64,000 bases of DNA from Laburnicola sp. R22_1 (lineage: Eukaryota; Ascomycota; Dothideomycetes; Pleosporales; Didymosphaeriaceae). A program made the position numbers and the translations under genes. The stretch covers positions 2,294,001-2,358,000 of the forward strand of contig JACONQ010000016.1 of the NCBI GenBank assembly GCA_014281115.1, written 5' to 3'. This document shows positions 58,661 through 64,000 of the stretch, piece by piece. Under the pieces are notes generated by a model, which was not told the origin of the DNA, made no database searches, and saw nothing but the letters and a program-made list of their open reading frames with translations. The first letter of the stretch is position 1. The number at the start of each line of letters is the position of its first letter.

Positions 58661-60300
58661 ATATTTAAGCAAAGTTAATATAGTCGGCTTATTAGACTCT
58701 ATAGGTACTAGATACTATAGTAGTAGTAATAATAATAACGTGTTAATTAGGAAAAGGCTATAATAATGTTTAATTAAGATAGAGAAGTTAGAATCTTTGC
58801 CTTATTAAGTAGGTCGCAAAAGTTTATCTTGTTAACTATTATTTCTAAGCGTCGAATTTTTAACACGAATAATAGGGTACTATAATAATTAATAGATTAC
58901 TAAAGCTATAGTTCTTAAGCTAGTTATAATTTGCTAAAGCTATAGTTTTTAAGCTAGTTATAATAATTAGTAAAGTCGAAACGCTAAATTTCTAATATAG
59001 ATAATAGGGTACTATAATAATTAATAAATTACTAAAGCTATAATAGCACTAATAAAAAAGTATAATAATAATTAATAAACTATTAAAGCTGTAAGTTTTA
59101 GACACATCCTAAATTTAGCGCTAAAATATCTACTTATTATATTATATAATAGAAACTTATCTAATAATCTAGTAATAGACTATCTAACTTAGAAAAAGCC
59201 CTAATTATAATAATAAAAATAGTAACTCGAGGCTATTATTATATAAAAGCTTTACAGTCTCTAGTCTATTATTACTAACTTTATTAGCTTATTTTCTTAT
59301 TACTAACGTTTATAAGTTAATAATAAAGAGTTACCTATTTATTATATATTATAGCTTACTTTAGCTTAACTAAGACTTATCTAAATTATAGTAACTAAAC
59401 TAGCACTTATAAAAGTACTAGACCACATAAATAGATCTATAGATAATTATTAGAATATAAATATAGAACCTATATCTAGTAATTAGACTATTCTACCTAG
59501 ACGTAGATAATAGTATTACTATATTAGCTTTTTAGTATTTATACTTATAACTAATATAATATCTTAAAGCTACTTATACTAAATAATAGACTCGTAATTT
59601 AGACTAGTTAAGCTAGCTATATTAACTAACAGAATAGCAATAGCTATAATAAGCACCTAGTTAATCTTATTAATATCCTACTATTCTATAATAGCGGCTA
59701 GATAATTACGGCTTATATTATAAAGTCTACCATAGAAAAAGGCCTTATTAGTTATCTAATAATTATTATAAATATTATAAGACTTATAGTAGACTATATA
59801 TTAATCCTAATTTTTATAACTACTATTATAAGCACTATCCCAAGTTCTTAGTTAATATAAAATCTAATATTACTCTAGAGTATAATTTTACACTTAATTA
59901 TCTAAATCTAAATTAATTAGCTTAGATAAAGATATAGATAACTAGAAGGCAGTCTATATAAAAACTTTATAAAAACTTTATAAAAAAATACGTAAGAACG
60001 CACTATATTAAGGTATTTATACTATTTATACTCACTTTATAACTATTTTAGAAGAGTTAATATTAGCCCTAGATTAAGTCTCTAACCTAGGCTATAATAG
60101 TTATTTTTAATGCCTTAAGATCTCTAAACCTAAGAAGTTCCTTAACTAGGGCTTCTACCATAGCGTAGTACGCTATAGTTACCCTCTATCGCCCTATACT
60201 ATAGTTTATATAGGCGCTACATATATATAAAAGCCTCTAAAAATAATAAATTATAGTCTATAACTATAGTATAGTTTATAGTAACCTATATACTATATAT
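58661..60300. other. AT-rich RIP-like stretch, no gene seen
   Basis: Very AT-rich with no recognisable protein in any frame. A local direct repeat, AATAGGGTACTATAATAATT, occurs at about 58871 and 58995. It is probably another mutated mobile element, not identified. Confidence 0.45.
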
Positions 60301-60540
60301 AGACGTTATATAACTATATAGTTACGTGGACTAGTCACGTAGCCAGATCACGTGGTAAGATTACGTAACCAGGTCCTCTCTAGGGCCCACAAGAGCAGCC
60401 CTCTAAGGGGGGCTACTATAGAGCTGTACTACGGGCCAAAATACGTACAATTACGGCTACGCTACGGCTGAAAGGATAGCTACGTCCTTACGCCTTACGG
60501 GCCGTACTATGGGCCGTACTACGGCCCGTACTACGATACG
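60301..60540. other. Palindrome-rich border between AT block and Helitron relic
   Basis: ACGT-centred words alternate (TTACGTGG, GTCACGTAG, TCACGTGG, TTACGTAACC at 60322-60373). Next come CCGTACTA/GGGCC tandem words near 60506-60536, in which GGGCCGTACTACGGCCC is a near-palindrome. Composition recovers to normal across this interval. It might hold a transposon terminus, but no clean target duplication was identified. Confidence 0.35.
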
Positions 60541-60563
60541 TTGGAAGCGCTGTCCTTGACTAC

Positions 60564-61337
60564 ATGCGGAACAACCCCGGGGTAGATCCTTCGGAATTCG
60601 AGAGGATGTTCTTGTTCGAGGACTTCCCTTCCGTCAACAGGTTGTTCATAGCGGGAGGAGCCATTGAGCGTACACAACGCGGCTGTTTTCTGCAGTTCTG
60701 CCGTGAATGTTATGACCATCTGACCAAACACGGGGACAGCAAAACACCGCCGCCAAAAAGTTTGGCCAACGGCACCTGGACTGGTGAAATTCCAGACGAA
60801 CTCGCAGATCTCAACATAGCAGAACAAGTTGCGATTGGGTTGCTGCGGTGTGTCCAAGGCGTCAAACTTTATAGCCACTATGATTCCGACCCATCAATTC
60901 GGCAAAAATCCTTGCAGGGCCACTGGCTGGCCTTTCCACAGGCGTCTGGAGATCTTCTAGAAAAGGTTCGAACCTTACCTATGCACCCGGACACGATGGG
61001 CGAGTATTGGCAGATACAAGTCAACTTTGTCTCCACCGATGGCAGGTATGACGATTACAATTTCGACGAATTCACGGTATGTCCGAAAAAAATCGCACGG
61101 GCGTTTCAGTGGCTGAAGCTACACAACTATCTCTACGCTGACGTGGATTGGGACCAGGACATCGCCGATCAATTCAATGGTGGGAGACCTCGGTCGGTGC
61201 AAATAGTCGCAACAAATCCTTCCAGCTCCCATGATGAAACTAGCGACAAGGACGACGCATATGAAGAGGGGCTGGCAGATCCGCATGTCATGGATGAGGA
61301 TGACACTGATGATGCCGAAGGTCCTTCCCGAGCCTGA
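60564..61337 (+). pseudogene. Helitron N-terminal protein piece (DUF6570-like)
   Basis: A 257-codon frame from ATG 60564; the frame is also open upstream of it. It holds CRECYDHL, IPDELADLNIAEQVAI, KGVKLYS-like text, KSLQGHWLAFPQ, LPMHPDTMGEYWQIQVNFV and ARAFQWLKLHNYLY. This is the pattern of DUF6570, the domain that precedes Helitron helicases in fungi and animals. TGA at 61335-61337 is probably CGA changed by a transition, since the same frame continues with Helitron-linker-like acidic sequence to about 61568. Confidence 0.75.
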
Positions 61338-61621
61338 GGTGAAGAAGATGCTGTCCCCGGGCACGGAGATCCCGACGAACAGCACAGTCACCACCAAGGT
61401 GACCCAGATCAGGACTATGACATTGCTCCTCCAATTGCTTCGAGACACTTTGCGATAGATCGTGAGAATTCGGGAGTAGACCCTTTGGGTCGAGTCCAAG
61501 CGGGTGCTCAATCTTATCAACGTAATACCCCCCCGTCAATTAACGCATATCGTGACTGGCTGAACTGATTGTTGTTGTAGAAACGCAACAGCGCAATGCT
61601 TACATCCCTCGCGAGAAGGAA

Positions 61622-61999
61622 ATGGCCGTGGACCTTGTTCGTGAGCACCTTTGCATGGTTCTCGTCCAATTGTTTCCGTACGGAGTGGGTGGTCTGAATC
61701 CTCGCGGCAGCGACGCAGCCTATCCGTTCGGGGAACGGTTCGGCGAGACCCAATACCAGCAAAAGAAACCCGAGCATTTGTCCTTGGAGGACCATATGGG
61801 ACTTTTTCTAGAGCGCGGCGCTCGATTCATCACGCACGAACTCGTCAAGCATAGGGGTGCTAGATTTGCCGACCACACTTTGTTCCTTCCCATGCTTGCC
61901 AATCTATTCTATTGTTGGCAGGTGAACCGTCTGACAAAACTTAAGTACAAGACGAATCTAAGAGCAACTGAAGCCGAGTGTGTGGCCAGCGTAACTTAA
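61622..61999 (+). pseudogene. Helitron-like N-terminal domain piece
   Basis: The frame contains LFPYGVGGLNPRG, LSLEDHMGLFLERGARF and the following HTLFLPMLANLF, the opening of the Helitron_like_N domain. The next block (62003-62221) contains RLRCRGQIFAIMIKYGHL, matching the segment after it in the family (RNEIwsliq..G.P). Frames are broken by stops and a local AT-rich patch. Confidence 0.75.
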
Positions 62000-62469
62000 G
62001 AAATGATTAATTCTGCAGGCAGGTTGGATAAATCTATTTACAGACTCTACCGCGACACACAGACTGTAACTAGAGATATAGTTAGAATGGATCAAGCGCG
62101 CTTGAGGTGTAGAGGGCAGATATTCGCCATAATGATTAAATATGGCCACCTAGCTGTAAGTTACGCAATGCTACAAAACCATTTTACACTAACCATGCCT
62201 ATAGTTATAGATAACTATTAAACTAGCAGAGCGCAATAGTTGTCTTATGCTCCGTTTTTGCAGATTTGAAATCCATCTTGATAATCCTAATAAGCATGAC
62301 AAGAATATGACTTTTTATTAGCGCGCTTAACTTGCGGCTAAAAATCCTGTGGCTGCGAGCACCTTCTTTAACACAGTGATCACAGCGGTTTTAGAGATTT
62401 TGATTGGCAACACATCTCATAAATACACAAAACAACATCTTTAAGAACGAGAGAAAACAAATCCTAAAG

Positions 62470-62760
62470 TTAGCCATTAGGGTTTGTTTGGCAGGTCTTC
62501 CGCCCACTACGGCACAGTTAAGACAAATTAACACAAAGGACTGCATTTGCACATAGTAGTTTGGCTTAAGCATCTTTCTAGGCAGAAGGATTTCCTCGCT
62601 GGCTTGTTAGGTACGGACCCAGAAGCTAAGGAGTTTCAAAATGCCCTTTGTGATTACCTTAACGCAACCGCCAGCAACAACGTTGAAGGTTTCCCACATA
62701 AGATTAGGCATAGTGAAAGATCGCGCAGCGTTCAGCACAAAGACGACGATGCTTAATTCT
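62470..62760 (+). pseudogene. Helitron Rep HUH-motif piece
   Basis: In one frame GLFGRSSAHYGTV leads, after one stop, to GLHLHIVVWL, where His-x-His (62544-62552) is the HUH metal-binding motif of the rolling-circle Rep nuclease. Then come DPEAKEFQNALCDYLN. The preceding stop sits in the expected EAQGRG-type linker. An acidic run (eight or more Asp codons) follows near 62786-62812, on a shifted frame. Confidence 0.72.
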
Positions 62761-63484
62761 GGCCCTTCTGCCAACCACCAGGCAACGACGACGATGATGA
62801 CGACGACGATAATGTTATGGGGAACACGACAGAAGCAGAGAGTCCGCTTGGGAATTTTGCAAAGTTCTACTTTAATAGCCGCGTTTTTGAGGTAAACCAC
62901 TTCTACTTAAGTCTAAGACATTGCTAATAACACTGCAGTTGATGAACGCGTGCCAACATCACAATTGCGTTTCAAAAAAATGTCACATACAATGCAAGCA
63001 TGGCGCAAAGGAATATTGCTGCTTGGTCTAAAAGGATTGTCTGTTAGTTTGTTGCTACTGCTTTCCTAAAGACAACGTCGAAACGACGTCTATTGACGAG
63101 AAGGGGGGTATTAACTTGAAGCGACATTACTAATAGATGAACACATTTAATCCTATAATACTAGCCGCACTTTAGTGCAATCACGACATTACGCACGTAT
63201 TTCTGGATGACCAAGGATGTTCCAAAATCTATTACATGTCAAAGTAAGGGAGCACTGAGCAGTACAGCAACTATACAGTGTTCGCGCGCTAACTGTTTAG
63301 ATACATGAGCAAGAACGAAACTTCTCTCATGCTCTTCAAGAAGATCGCCGCGGCGGCGCGCAAGATGCACGAGATGTACTATGATGATTCTGATGGGGAT
63401 TGGGTGAAAAGCGGCAAGCGCATGCTTATCCGAATGTGCAATAGGGCCATTGCCACGACTGGTAAGACTTCCGTCCCGGTTTGA
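62761..63484 (+). pseudogene. Broken linker between Rep and helicase parts
   Basis: Remnants on the plus strand include GNTTEAESPLGNFAKFYFNS, then stop-rich sequence, then an open piece at about 63308-63482 with LMLFKKIAAAARKMHEMYYD that fits the Rep-helicase linker of Helitrons. TGA at 63482-63484 ends it. No alternative gene is visible. Confidence 0.5.
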
Positions 63485-64000
63485 GAGCTCCTGCTGATCA
63501 ATGCAGATATGTCGTACAGTGCTTTGGTGCTGTACATATTATTTAGAACGGACCATTATACATCGGACAAGTTCGAGCCTGTCAACCTTAACTATTACGA
63601 CAAGGTTGTGCGCGCCTCAGAGTCGACGGGTGGCGCGGAAGCAACCGAAACGGAGCCATCTGAGGTGCAACCTACGGATGGCGTGGAAGCAACCGAAGCG
63701 GAGCCACCTGAGGTGGAACCTATGGATGGCGTGGAAGCAACCGAAGCGAAGCCAGCCGAAGTGAGACCAACAGAGGCAGAGCACGACGACCCTGAACAGA
63801 CAGCATATGGCAACATTGAGCGTGATTCCGACGGGAACCTGCGCGTACTCAACCCAGTACACGACTATACCCTCCGCGGCGATGCATTGCAGCATCTATC
63901 GTTATTCCAGTTCCGTACATGGTTCAAGAAGGAAGCCATTTCGCGCCACCAGTATCTTTCCCGGGTCAGAAATCCAGATCAGCCTAGGCTGGGTCGACCT
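63485..64000 (+). pseudogene. Helitron protein, distal piece, open to the window edge
   Basis: One frame is open from 63485 to the end of the window, with an ATG at 63509. It reads INADMSYSALVLYILFRTDH, continues through three 16-residue repeats, and reaches FRTWFKKEAISRHQYLSRVR. It belongs with the Helitron Rep-helicase relic to its left because of frame, position and motif order. The helicase domain proper would lie beyond the window. Incomplete at its right end. Confidence 0.6.
63632..63775 (+). repeat. Three 48-bp in-frame repeats
   Basis: Units at 63632-63679, 63680-63727 and 63728-63775 encode 16-residue versions of GVEATEAEPPEVEPMD. The acidic, Pro-rich repeats lie inside the open Helitron frame. 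Confidence 0.85.

Noticed and set aside
1..64000. tRNA and rRNA genes
   Set aside because: No cloverleaf with A and B boxes and no rRNA-like segment was recognised by eye; a tRNAscan run would be needed to exclude a divergent one.

Overview
The window looks like a chromosome segment from a filamentous ascomycete (Pezizomycotina; a Dothideomycete is plausible but not proven). Reasons: compact GC-rich genes with short introns (47-111 bp, GT..AG), fungal-type proteins (sterol glucosyltransferase, Hos4-like ankyrin protein, DFG10-like polyprenal reductase), and long AT-rich blocks full of TA dinucleotides in which transposon reading frames carry stops of the C-to-T type. That pattern is typical of repeat-induced point mutation (RIP).

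Layout. 1-5.9 kb: non-coding array of strongly diverged short tandem repeats. 6-14.1 kb: gene island with a sterol 3-beta-glucosyltransferase (-), a short-chain dehydrogenase (-) and phosphoserine phosphatase (+); the last two are divergent. 14.5-19.7 kb: a complete but decayed Ty1/copia element (Copia-1, minus strand) with 152-bp LTRs and target duplication TATTT. 19.75-30.4 kb: a second diverged repeat array in the opposite orientation to the first, interrupted by a GC-rich relic at 26.3-27.2 kb. 30.4-31.2 kb: AT-rich patch. 31.5-38 kb: second gene island with a parvulin (Par14/Pin4 type, -), a Hos4-like ankyrin protein (-) and a DFG10-like reductase (+); the last two are divergent. 38-39.7 kb: probable aldo/keto reductase relic. 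40.0-44.6 kb: an F-box-like gene (-) split near its C terminus by a hAT transposon (40180-43270). 45.0-45.9 kb: GC-rich segment with a 112-bp tandem duplication. 45.9-60.3 kb: AT-rich block made of about 2.33-kb tandem repeats, the third interrupted by a second copia element (Copia-2, 50574-58135, TSD TTAAT), which is itself interrupted by an unmutated 180-bp solo LTR (53310-53489, TSD GATAC). 60.5 kb to the right edge: decayed Helitron Rep-helicase relic (DUF6570, Helitron-like N domain, HUH motif) running out of the window.

The intact genes are housekeeping: sterol glycosylation, serine synthesis, prolyl isomerisation, chromatin repression (Set3C) and dolichol synthesis. They do not form an evident pathway cluster. 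No new defence or biosynthetic system was found. The most informative signals are the datable order of nested insertions, the gene split in frame by the hAT element, and the two oppositely oriented degenerate satellite-like arms around the first gene island. Nothing was searched against databases; family names rest on motif recognition.
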